Program-made: the position numbers and the translations under genes
Notes under the pieces: model-generated
The model's database searches: none
Told to the model about the DNA's origin: nothing
Seen by the model: only the letters and a program-made list of their open reading frames with translations
Shown here: positions 53,241-60,517 of the stretch, one piece after another
Layout: the number at the start of each line of letters is the position of its first letter
Position numbering within the stretch: position 1 is the first letter of the stretch
Assembly: GCF_025548555.1 (NCBI RefSeq)
Contig: NZ_JAJLPA010000001.1
Coordinates: forward strand, 682,001-746,000
Length of the DNA: 64,000 bases
From: Sphingomonas sp. A2-49
Lineage (GTDB): Bacteria; Pseudomonadota; Alphaproteobacteria; Sphingomonadales; Sphingomonadaceae
Direction: 5' to 3'

Positions 53241-55715
53241 TCATTTGCCGCCGAAACGGAAGGTCACGCCGCCCCCGAACGTGAAGGGATCGCCGACCGT
53301 CCGCTGAACGAATCCGAGCCCCTGCGTATACAGATCGGCGAAGACCCGGCTGGTATATTTCTTGGCGGTGAGGTTGCGAGCGAACAGGAAGACCTCGGCG
53401 TTGGGCGATTGCAGCTGCAGGCCGATACGCGCGTTCAGCAACCCATAGCCGGGCAACCGTGTCAGCTGGTTCTGTGTCGCATAGGTCGCTAGCACGGCGG
53501 CGGATGCACCGGGAGGCGGGGTAACAGGACTGATCACCATCTTGCCTATATAGGCATAATCCATGTGCAGACGCAGGTCGCCCAGCGACACCGGCACCGT
53601 CTGCGTACCGCCGATGGAGAATTGCTTCTTCGCCAACTGCGGCAGCGGCTCGCCGCTCCGGTCGACCGTGACGTTGGCACCGTTGACCGACTGGACTTCG
53701 TTGAAGCTCCCCTTCTCATATTTGCCGTCGAGCAGGCTCAGCGATCCGTTCAGCTCCATCCCGGTCCAGGGAACGGCGGTCACCTCGAACTCGGCACCCC
53801 AGATCCGGGCATTGCCGGCGTTCACGAGATATTGGGTGGGCTGCTGCGTGCCCGGCACCAGCGCGCCGATCTGCTTCTGCAGTCCGTTGGTCCAGCTGTT
53901 GAACAGCGCCACATTGGTCCGCAGACGACGATTAAACCAGTCCAGCTTGGCGCCGACCTCGACGTCCTTGACCTTTTCGGGATCGAACGCCGGGATCGAG
54001 CCGGCGCGGACGTTCCAGCCGCCGGACTTGGACGCGCCCCGGGTCTGAGCATACAGGAAGACGTCGCTGTTCGGCCGATAGTCGAAACCGACCGTCCAGG
54101 CCGGATAGTCGAAGGTCGCCTTTTGAGTCTGGTCGCAGACCGAACCCGCATCCTTCATGGCCACCGTGCAGGTGCTCGGATCGCCGAGCCGCGATTTGTT
54201 GTGGAGCACGACGTTGCGATTGTCCCATGTCCAGCGGATCCCACCAGTGAAGCGCAACTGTTCGGTGATGTTGTAGTTGCCCTGCGCGAACAGACCCTTG
54301 GTGATGTTTGTCACGTCGGCAGCGTTTTCGGTGATGAAGCGCGGAGCGGGGATAAAGCCGAACGTCTGCGAGACGCTCGATTCATAGCCCGTCTCGCGGC
54401 TGTAATAGGCGCCCAGGATATAGTTCAGGCGCGTCCCCGCCTTGCCCGAGAGCTGGAATTCCTGCGACACCTGCTCCGATCCGTAGCCTGATCGCGTCGT
54501 CAGCAAGGGGATAGGCGTACCGTCCGTATCGATCAATCCGGTCGAATTGCTGTACCGGTAGCCGGTGATCGATTTCAGGGAGATGTCGCCAAGATCGACG
54601 TTGATCGTCCCGCCGAAGCCATAGGCGACGACCTGGTTCTGGGGCTTTTCCAGATACAGGTCGCGGACCTTGGCCGGCAGGCTGTTGTAGATCGCCGTGC
54701 CCGCCGCGTTGACCGTCGGCAGGACGAACGCGGTCCCGTTGGTTTCGTACCAGGTCGACTTTGTCTGGAGATACTGGCTCAGAACGGGCACGATCGCCGC
54801 CCCGCCCGGCAGCGCCGAGAACACCGCCGGGTTGAAGGCGACGAGGCCGATCTTCTGGCCGTTGTCGTTGATCTTGTTGTAGTCGCCGGACAGCGTGACG
54901 TCCCAGCCCGAACCCTGATACCGCAGCTTGCCGCGGACGAAATAGCTTTCGGGATCGTCGGCATAGCCGTTCAGCGCGACGTTTTTCACATAGCCGTTGC
55001 GTTCGTGATAATTGCCGTTGATGCGGGCCGACAATCCTTCGGCGAGCGGCGCGTTCACGGTCAGCCCGAGGCTGCGATAGTCGTAATTGCCAACCTCTGC
55101 CTTGGCGATCACCTCGAGATAATCCTTGGGCTGCGCGGTGATGATGTTGACCGCGCCGCCCGTCGTGTTGCGGCCGAACAGCGTCCCCTGCGGCCCCCGC
55201 AGGATTTCGACGCGCTCGAGATCGTCGAGGTCGGTCTGACCCTGCGACGGCCGCGGGATGTACACGCCGTCGACATAGGTCGCCACGGTGGGATCGTTGG
55301 CCGTCCCCGGATTTTGATTGTTCTGACCGCGCAGCGACACGAAGACGAGCCCCGAGACCGATGGGCCGCCGGTCTGGATCGAGAAGCTGGGCGTCACGCG
55401 CTGGAGATCGGTCGCGTCCTGGATCTGCGCGGTCTCGAGCTGCTGCGACCCGAGCGCGGTGACGGCAACCGGGGTGGACTGCAGGGTTTCCTCGCGGCGC
55501 CGGGCGGTGACGACGATGTCTTGAATGCCGCCCTGCTTCGCCGCCGGCGACGTCGCCGCGCCGTTGGGGCTGGACGCGGCCGAATCGACCGACACCGGTG
55601 CCGGCGGCGTCGGATCGGCCGGCGGACTGGCCTTCTGCGCCAGCGCGGCGCCGGACGACAGGATCGACACGGTCCCCAGCAAGATGCGGACCCGTGCGGT
55701 GAAAACATTCCTCAT
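53241..55715 (-). CDS. TonB-dependent outer-membrane receptor
   Basis: An 824-residue TonB-dependent receptor. The signal peptide starts M-R-N-V-F-T-A-R and is probably cleaved at A-A-L-A-Q. After a Pro/Ala/Ser linker comes D-I-V-V-T-A-R-R-R-E, then the plug with R-G-P-Q-G-T-L-F-G-R-N-T-T-G-G-A-V-N. The barrel ends in F-T-F-G-G-G-V-T-F-R-F-G-G. ATG follows GGGAGGATGTCGG; the open frame extends far upstream across the TetR gene, but only on the wrong frame for it. An operator-like dyad lies 85 bases upstream. It likely imports an island substrate different from, or related to, that of the receptor at 43653. Confidence 0.94.
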   Translation of the reverse strand: MRNVFTARVRILLGTVSILSSGAALAQKASPPADPTPPAPVSVDSAASSPNGAATSPAAKQGGIQDIVVTARRREETLQSTPVAVTALGSQQLETAQIQDATDLQRVTPSFSIQTGGPSVSGLVFVSLRGQNNQNPGTANDPTVATYVDGVYIPRPSQGQTDLDDLERVEILRGPQGTLFGRNTTGGAVNIITAQPKDYLEVIAKAEVGNYDYRSLGLTVNAPLAEGLSARINGNYHERNGYVKNVALNGYADDPESYFVRGKLRYQGSGWDVTLSGDYNKINDNGQKIGLVAFNPAVFSALPGGAAIVPVLSQYLQTKSTWYETNGTAFVLPTVNAAGTAIYNSLPAKVRDLYLEKPQNQVVAYGFGGTINVDLGDISLKSITGYRYSNSTGLIDTDGTPIPLLTTRSGYGSEQVSQEFQLSGKAGTRLNYILGAYYSRETGYESSVSQTFGFIPAPRFITENAADVTNITKGLFAQGNYNITEQLRFTGGIRWTWDNRNVVLHNKSRLGDPSTCTVAMKDAGSVCDQTQKATFDYPAWTVGFDYRPNSDVFLYAQTRGASKSGGWNVRAGSIPAFDPEKVKDVEVGAKLDWFNRRLRTNVALFNSWTNGLQKQIGALVPGTQQPTQYLVNAGNARIWGAEFEVTAVPWTGMELNGSLSLLDGKYEKGSFNEVQSVNGANVTVDRSGEPLPQLAKKQFSIGGTQTVPVSLGDLRLHMDYAYIGKMVISPVTPPPGASAAVLATYATQNQLTRLPGYGLLNARIGLQLQSPNAEVFLFARNLTAKKYTSRVFADLYTQGLGFVQRTVGDPFTFGGGVTFRFGGK

Positions 55716-55799
55716 TCCGACATCCTCCCAACGATTGTGTGCCGAACTCTTCCGGTTCGGACGTTGCATTCCCCTAGCGCGATTTTGGATCGCTGTGAA

Positions 55800-55813
55800 T
55801 TCTAAAATCAGAA
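55800..55813. promoter_or_regulatory. Operator-like dyad upstream of the second TonB receptor
   Basis: TTCT-AAAATC-AGAA: perfect arms of the TTCT-N6-AGAA dyad seen through the island. Read on the minus strand it continues TTCT-GATTTT-AGAAT, so it matches 9 of 9 left-part bases of the longer element. It is 85 bases before the receptor start. Confidence 0.5.
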
Positions 55814-55912
55814 CACCGTGTTTGATGTCAGAAAGGTTCACGTCGCACGACGGGATAACGCCGACGTTGCGGAACGGGGCGCCGGTCGCCGGCGCTTCGA
55901 TCGCGCCGCGGC

Positions 55913-56584
55913 TCAGGCCGATGCGGTGCGCGTCGCCTCGGAGACCGGCCCGGTCAGCATGGCGACCAGCGCGTCGAGCAGATTTTCCATCGTGCTCCCG
56001 CTCGTCCAGAACCGGAGATGTTCGCGCTGGTGATCTAGCGACGCCTCGCGCGCCGCCATGATCGCGCGCAGCGACAGGCTTAGGAACACCAGCCGCTGTT
56101 CGAGCAGGGGGGCGGGGATTTCGCTCGCCAGCCGGCGGATATGGACCAGCGCGCGCTGGTACCCCGCGCTCCAGCGGCCCGCCAGCGTGTCGCTGAGCAG
56201 CGCGCGCTCCTGCAGCCCGAGATTGCTGATGAAGCGGATATAGGTATCCTCCTCGCCGGGGCCCTCGCCCAGATCGGTGGACGGCCAGACCAGCACTTCG
56301 ACCGCCTCGCGAACGTCGTGCGGCCCGCCCGTGGCCTCCGCCGCGTCGAGCCGCGCCTGGCGCCGCTCGTCGATCACCTGCGCGCCGTCGACGATCAGCT
56401 CGCGGACCAGCGCCTCCTTGGTGCGGAAATAATAATGAAGCGACCCGCCGTTCTTCTGACCGGTGGCCGCGACGATCTCGCGGGTCGAGACGCCGTGGAT
56501 GCCCTTCATGGCGAACAGCCGGCGCGCCGCCAGCTTGATCTGATCGCGGGTTTCGTCGCCTCGCAGGCTTGACTTGGACTGCAT
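55913..56584 (-). CDS. TetR-family transcriptional regulator
   Basis: A 223-residue TetR regulator. The helix-turn-helix is at about 12-55: R-D-Q-I-K-L-A-A-R-R-L-F-A-M-K-G-I, then S-T-R-E-I-V-A-A-T-G and G-S-L-H-Y-Y-F-R-T-K. The larger C-terminal domain (V-L-V-W-P-S-T-D, L-L-E-Q-R-L-V-F) resembles regulators of catabolic operons. It is divergent from the SDR/ACAD/kinase operon with only 52 bases between starts. An inverted repeat in that gap is a likely operator. Confidence 0.92.
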   Translation of the reverse strand: MQSKSSLRGDETRDQIKLAARRLFAMKGIHGVSTREIVAATGQKNGGSLHYYFRTKEALVRELIVDGAQVIDERRQARLDAAEATGGPHDVREAVEVLVWPSTDLGEGPGEEDTYIRFISNLGLQERALLSDTLAGRWSAGYQRALVHIRRLASEIPAPLLEQRLVFLSLSLRAIMAAREASLDHQREHLRFWTSGSTMENLLDALVAMLTGPVSEATRTASA

Positions 56585-56594
56585 CCAAGCGGAT

Positions 56595-56623
56595 TAGGTC
56601 AATCGCTTTAGCGAATCAACCTA
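56595..56623. promoter_or_regulatory. Imperfect dyad, probable TetR operator
   Basis: TAGGT-CAA-TCGCT-TT-AGCGA-ATCA-ACCTA. The inner arms TCGCT/AGCGA and outer arms TAGGT/ACCTA are complementary, with one extra base on the right side. It occupies the short gap between the divergent TetR gene and the SDR gene, so the repressor would block both promoters. Confidence 0.55.
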
Positions 56624-56636
56624 GTTGGGCGTGCCA

Positions 56637-57374
56637 GTGTCGGATCTCGATTTCAGCGGAAAGACGGTGCTGGTCGTCGGCGGCTCCAGCGGCATCGGCA
56701 ACGGCATCGCCCAGGCGTTCCTCACGCGCGGCGCCGTGGTGTGCGTCACCGGCACGCGGGGGTCGCCGGCGGAGTACGACGCGGCCGACGGCTCCGATCT
56801 CGACGGGCTGGACTATCAGACGCTCGACCTGACCGATCCGCTGGCGCTCGATTGCTGGACGCCGCGGTTCGACGCGCTCGACGTGCTGGTGCTCTGCCAG
56901 GGCGCGGTTCGCTATGGCCGCGCCGAATTCGAACTCGACGTCTTTCGCGAGATCGTCGAGATCAACCTGAGCAGCGTCATGGCGTGCGCGACGCGGTTCC
57001 ACCCGCTGCTCGCCGCGAGCGTCGGATCGGTGATCGTCATCAGCTCGATCGCCGCATTCGGTGCGCGCATTGGCAACCCCGCCTATGCTGCCTCGAAGGC
57101 GGCGGCGGTCGCGCTCGTCAAGACGCTGGCGGAGGCGTGGGCGGCGGACGGCATCCGGGTGAACGGCATCGCGCCGGGGCTGGTCCCGTCCAAGCTCACG
57201 ACGATCACCACCGGCGACGAGAAGCGGCTCGCCTCCACGTTGCGGCGCATTCCGATCGGGCGACTGGGCACGCCGGACGAGATCGCTGGCGCGGCGCTGT
57301 TCCTGGCGTCGCCACTCGCTTCCTATGTTGTCGGCCACACCATCGTGGTCGACGGCGGCAAAAGCTTATCCTGA
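56637..57374 (+). CDS. SDR oxidoreductase (classical)
   Basis: A 245-residue SDR starting at GTG 56637 (S-D-L-D-F-S-G-K after the start). It has G-G-S-S-G-I-G (cofactor), C-Q-G-A in place of N-N-A-G, catalytic Ser in I-S-S-I-A and Y-A-A-S-K. The end reads V-V-D-G-G. No strong ribosome site precedes it, so a leaderless or short-leader transcript from the TetR-controlled promoter is possible. It heads the operon with the ACAD10/11-type dehydrogenase, the APH-type kinase, another SDR and the CoA transferase. Confidence 0.9.
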   Translation: MSDLDFSGKTVLVVGGSSGIGNGIAQAFLTRGAVVCVTGTRGSPAEYDAADGSDLDGLDYQTLDLTDPLALDCWTPRFDALDVLVLCQGAVRYGRAEFELDVFREIVEINLSSVMACATRFHPLLAASVGSVIVISSIAAFGARIGNPAYAASKAAAVALVKTLAEAWAADGIRVNGIAPGLVPSKLTTITTGDEKRLASTLRRIPIGRLGTPDEIAGAALFLASPLASYVVGHTIVVDGGKSLS

Positions 57375-57383
57375 GGAACGACG

Positions 57384-58673
57384 ATGGCATGGGACTTCGA
57401 GACCGATCCGGCCTTCCAGCCCGAGCTCGACTGGATCGAGGCGTTCACCCGCAACGAGATCGAGCCGCTCGATCACGTGCTGGGCAATCACTACGACGTG
57501 AACGCGCCGGGCTTCGTGAAGCTCGTCCGTCCGCTGCAGGCGCGGGTGCGTGAACGCGGCCTGTGGGCCTGCCACCTCGGCCCCGAGCTCGGCGGCCAGG
57601 GCTATGGGCAGATCAAGCTCGCGCTGATGAACGAGATCATCGGGCGGACGCGGTTCGGCCCGATCGTGTTCGGCGCGCAGGCGCCCGATTCGGGCAATGC
57701 CGAGATACTGGCGCATTACGGCACCGCGGACCAGAAGGCGCGGTATCTGCGCCCGCTGCTCGATAACGCGATCGTCTCGTGCTTCTCGCTGACCGAGCCG
57801 CATGGCGGCGCCGACCCGCTGATGATCCGGACGTGCGCGGTCCGCGACGGCGATTCCTGGGTTATCGACGGCGAGAAATGGTTCTCCACCAACGCCCGCT
57901 ACGCGGCGTTCTTCATCGTCATGGCGGTCACCGACGAGGATGCGGCGCCTCATCGGCGCGCGTCGATGTTCATCCTGCCCGGCGACACCCCCGGCATCGA
58001 GGTGGTGCGCAACGTCGGCTATGGCGGCGACACGCCGACCCACGCCTATCTGCGGCTGAGCGGCGTGCGCGTCCCGCTGGATCACATGCTCGGCGAACCG
58101 GGCCAAGGCTTCGTCGTCGCGCAGACCCGCCTGGGCGGCGGCCGCGTCCACCACGCCATGCGCACGATCGCCAAGGCGCGCGAGGCGTTCGACCGGATGT
58201 GCGAGCGCGTCCTGTCGCGCAGCACCCAGGGCGGGCTGCTGGCCGACAAGCAGATGGTGCAGGAAAAGATCGCGGACAGCTGGATCGAACTGGAGCAGTT
58301 CCGCCTGCTGGTGCTGCGCACCGCATGGCTGATCGACAAGCACGGCGACTACAAGCTGGTCCGCAAGGACATCGCCGCGGTCAAGGCGGCGATGCCCAAG
58401 CTGCTGCACGACATCGCCAGCCGGGCGCTGCATCTGCACGGCTCGCTCGGGCTGTCGGACGAGATGCCGTTCATGCACTGGGTCAACGAATCCTATTTCT
58501 TGGCGCTCGCGGACGGCCCGACCGAGGTGCACAAGGTGACCGTCGCGAAACAGGTGCTGCGCGGCTATCGGCCGAGCACGACGCTGTTCCCCGACTATCA
58601 CCTGCCGCAGGTGCGGGCCGCCGCGGTGGCGCGGTACGGCGCCGACCTGGAAGCGTTCGAGACCGCCTTCTGA
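57384..58673 (+). CDS. Acyl-CoA dehydrogenase, ACAD10/11-like
   Basis: A 429-residue flavoprotein whose landmarks fit the ACAD10/11 (and LvaC) branch rather than ordinary acyl-CoA dehydrogenases: A-P-D-S-G-N-A-E-I-L near 94-103, L-T-E-P-H-G-G-A-D, G-G-R-V-H-H-A-M-R and D-G-P-T-E-V-H-K. In animals and in Pseudomonas levulinate degradation this branch works with a kinase on 4-hydroxyacyl-CoA esters, removing phosphate to give an enoyl-CoA. Here the kinase-like gene overlaps directly downstream (TGATG), so the same chemistry is inferred. Confidence 0.92.
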   Translation: MAWDFETDPAFQPELDWIEAFTRNEIEPLDHVLGNHYDVNAPGFVKLVRPLQARVRERGLWACHLGPELGGQGYGQIKLALMNEIIGRTRFGPIVFGAQAPDSGNAEILAHYGTADQKARYLRPLLDNAIVSCFSLTEPHGGADPLMIRTCAVRDGDSWVIDGEKWFSTNARYAAFFIVMAVTDEDAAPHRRASMFILPGDTPGIEVVRNVGYGGDTPTHAYLRLSGVRVPLDHMLGEPGQGFVVAQTRLGGGRVHHAMRTIAKAREAFDRMCERVLSRSTQGGLLADKQMVQEKIADSWIELEQFRLLVLRTAWLIDKHGDYKLVRKDIAAVKAAMPKLLHDIASRALHLHGSLGLSDEMPFMHWVNESYFLALADGPTEVHKVTVAKQVLRGYRPSTTLFPDYHLPQVRAAAVARYGADLEAFETAF

Positions 58674-59728
58674 TGGCGATCGACCGCCCCGTCGGACTGG
58701 ACCTGGTCGACTTCGCGGCGCTGTCGGCGTGGATGGACGACGAGGGCCTGGGCGAAGGCGCGATATCCGACATCGTGCCGCTGACCGGCGGATCGCAGAA
58801 CGTGATCGTGCGGTTCGCGCGCGGCGGCACCGACTATGTGCTGCGCCGTCCGCCCGCGCATCCCAGCGCCGACGGCAACGCGACGATGCGGCGCGAAGCG
58901 CGCATCCTGCGCGCGCTGGTGGGGACCGCGGTGCCGCACCCGCGGCTGATCGGCGCCTGTGCGGACGAAACGGTGCTGGGCGCCGCCTTCTATCTGATGG
59001 AGCCGGTCGACGGCTTCAATCCCGGCGTCGGCCTACCGTCGCTGCACGCCGGCGACCCCGCCATTCGCCATGCGATGGGCCTTGCGATGGTGGATGCGAT
59101 CGCGGCGCTCGGCGCGCTCGACCACCGCGCGCTCGGGCTGGCGGATTTCGGCAATCCCGACGGCTTCCTGACCCGCCAGGTCGGCCGCTGGCAGCGTCAG
59201 CTGGACGGCTATGGCCGCCATGCCGGCTGGCCCGGTGCCGCCGCGCTGCCGGGCGTCGGCGAACTGGCGCTCTGGCTGGAACGGGAATGCCCGGCGCGGT
59301 TCGATCCCGGCATCCTGCACGGCGACTTCCACCTGAAGAACGTGCTGTTTCGGTACGACGGCCCCGCGATCGCGGCGGTGATCGACTGGGAACTGGCGAC
59401 GATCGGCGATCCGATGCTCGACCTCGGCTGGCTGCTCGCCACCTGGCGCGACCAGGGCGCCCCGGCGTCGGAGGCGCAGATCGTCGTCGAGCCGTGGGAC
59501 GGTTTCGCGACGTCGCGGGATCTGATCGCGCGCTACGGCGCGGCGAGCGGCCGCGACGTCTCGCGCGCCGATTGGTATGCGGTGCTCGCCTGTTTCAAGC
59601 TGGCGATCCTGCTCGAAGGCAGCTTCGCGCGCGCCTGTGCCGGCAAGGCACCGCGCGCGATCGGCGACCGGCTCCACGCCAGCGCGGTGCGGCTGCTCGG
59701 CAAGGCCGCGCGGATCGCGGCGGGATAG
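58673..59728 (+). CDS. APH-family phosphotransferase (ACAD10/11 kinase or LvaA-like)
   Basis: A 351-residue kinase-fold protein of the aminoglycoside-phosphotransferase family. The nucleotide region has G-G-S-Q-N near 39-43 and Y-V-L-R-R-P near 55-60. The catalytic loop is H216-G-D218-F-H-L-K-N223, and the metal-binding D-W-E is at 238-240. It should phosphorylate a hydroxyl group, here probably that of a 4-hydroxyacyl-CoA, handing it to the coupled dehydrogenase. Antibiotic resistance is unlikely, given the fixed link to an ACAD gene. Start overlaps the upstream stop as TGATG. Confidence 0.92.
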   Translation: MAIDRPVGLDLVDFAALSAWMDDEGLGEGAISDIVPLTGGSQNVIVRFARGGTDYVLRRPPAHPSADGNATMRREARILRALVGTAVPHPRLIGACADETVLGAAFYLMEPVDGFNPGVGLPSLHAGDPAIRHAMGLAMVDAIAALGALDHRALGLADFGNPDGFLTRQVGRWQRQLDGYGRHAGWPGAAALPGVGELALWLERECPARFDPGILHGDFHLKNVLFRYDGPAIAAVIDWELATIGDPMLDLGWLLATWRDQGAPASEAQIVVEPWDGFATSRDLIARYGAASGRDVSRADWYAVLACFKLAILLEGSFARACAGKAPRAIGDRLHASAVRLLGKAARIAAG

Positions 59729-59737
59729 GAGCAAGAG

Positions 59738-60517
59738 ATGGAACTGACGGGCAAACGCATCATCATCACCGGCGGCGCCAGCGGCATCGCCGCGTCGGCG
59801 GTCCGCGGCCTGGTCGCGGGCGGCGCCCGGGTCGCGAGCATCGACGTGGCGACCGACGCCGGCGCGCAGGTCGTCGCCACCGCGAATGCCGCGGGGGGGG
59901 CCGGCTTGGCCACGTTCCACACCGCAAGCGTGGTCGATCGCCCGGGGTTCTTTGCCGCGGTCGACGCCGCCGTTCAGGTGATGGGCGGGCTGGACGGGCT
60001 GATCCACGCCGCGGGCGTGCAGCAATACAAGCCAGCCGAGGATCTGGACGACGACGATTGGGACCGCGTCATGGGGATCAACGCGCGCGGCACGATGATA
60101 GCCAACCAAGCCGTCTTTCCGCATCTGAAGGCCAATGGCGGCGGGCGGATCGTCAATTTCGCGTCGGCGGCGGGGCTGGTCGGATTGCCCGGCGCGCCGC
60201 ATTATTCGGCGTCCAAGGGCGCCGTGCTCGGCTGGACGCGCGCGTTGGCGCAGGCCTGGGCGCAGCACGGGATCACGGTCAATGCGGTCGCGCCGGCGAT
60301 GTGGACCGCGATGTACGATGCGACGCGCGGCCGGCTCAGCCCCGACGAACTGGTCGCGCACGACGCGATGATGGCGCGCGCGATCCCGCTTGGCGGCAGG
60401 CTGGGCGATCCCGATATCGACATGACGCCGGTGCTGGCGTTCCTGGTCGGCGACGGCGCGCGCTTCATCACCGGCCAGACGCTGCCGGTGGACGGCGGCA
60501 CGGCGATGACGCGATGA
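59738..60517 (+). CDS. SDR oxidoreductase (classical)
   Basis: A 259-residue classical SDR: T-G-G-A-S-G-I-A in the cofactor loop (Ala replaces the last Gly), I-D-V near 35-37, H-A-A-G-V in place of N-N-A-G, a catalytic Ser in F-A-S-A-A and Y-S-A-S-K. The end is P-V-D-G-G. AGGAGCAAGAG precedes the ATG. In the lva-like reading of this operon it would oxidise the 3-hydroxyacyl-CoA formed after kinase/dehydrogenase action and hydration, like LvaD or a beta-oxidation dehydrogenase. Its stop overlaps the CoA-transferase start (ATGA). Confidence 0.92.
   Translation: MELTGKRIIITGGASGIAASAVRGLVAGGARVASIDVATDAGAQVVATANAAGGAGLATFHTASVVDRPGFFAAVDAAVQVMGGLDGLIHAAGVQQYKPAEDLDDDDWDRVMGINARGTMIANQAVFPHLKANGGGRIVNFASAAGLVGLPGAPHYSASKGAVLGWTRALAQAWAQHGITVNAVAPAMWTAMYDATRGRLSPDELVAHDAMMARAIPLGGRLGDPDIDMTPVLAFLVGDGARFITGQTLPVDGGTAMTR

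Noticed and set aside
55716..56588. Extension of the second TonB receptor frame upstream to 56588
   Set aside because: The extension runs through the TetR gene in another frame. The signal peptide and ribosome site place the receptor start at 55715.
58673..59728. Aminoglycoside resistance gene
   Set aside because: The fold is shared, but the gene is coupled to an ACAD10/11-type dehydrogenase, which indicates a metabolic kinase.
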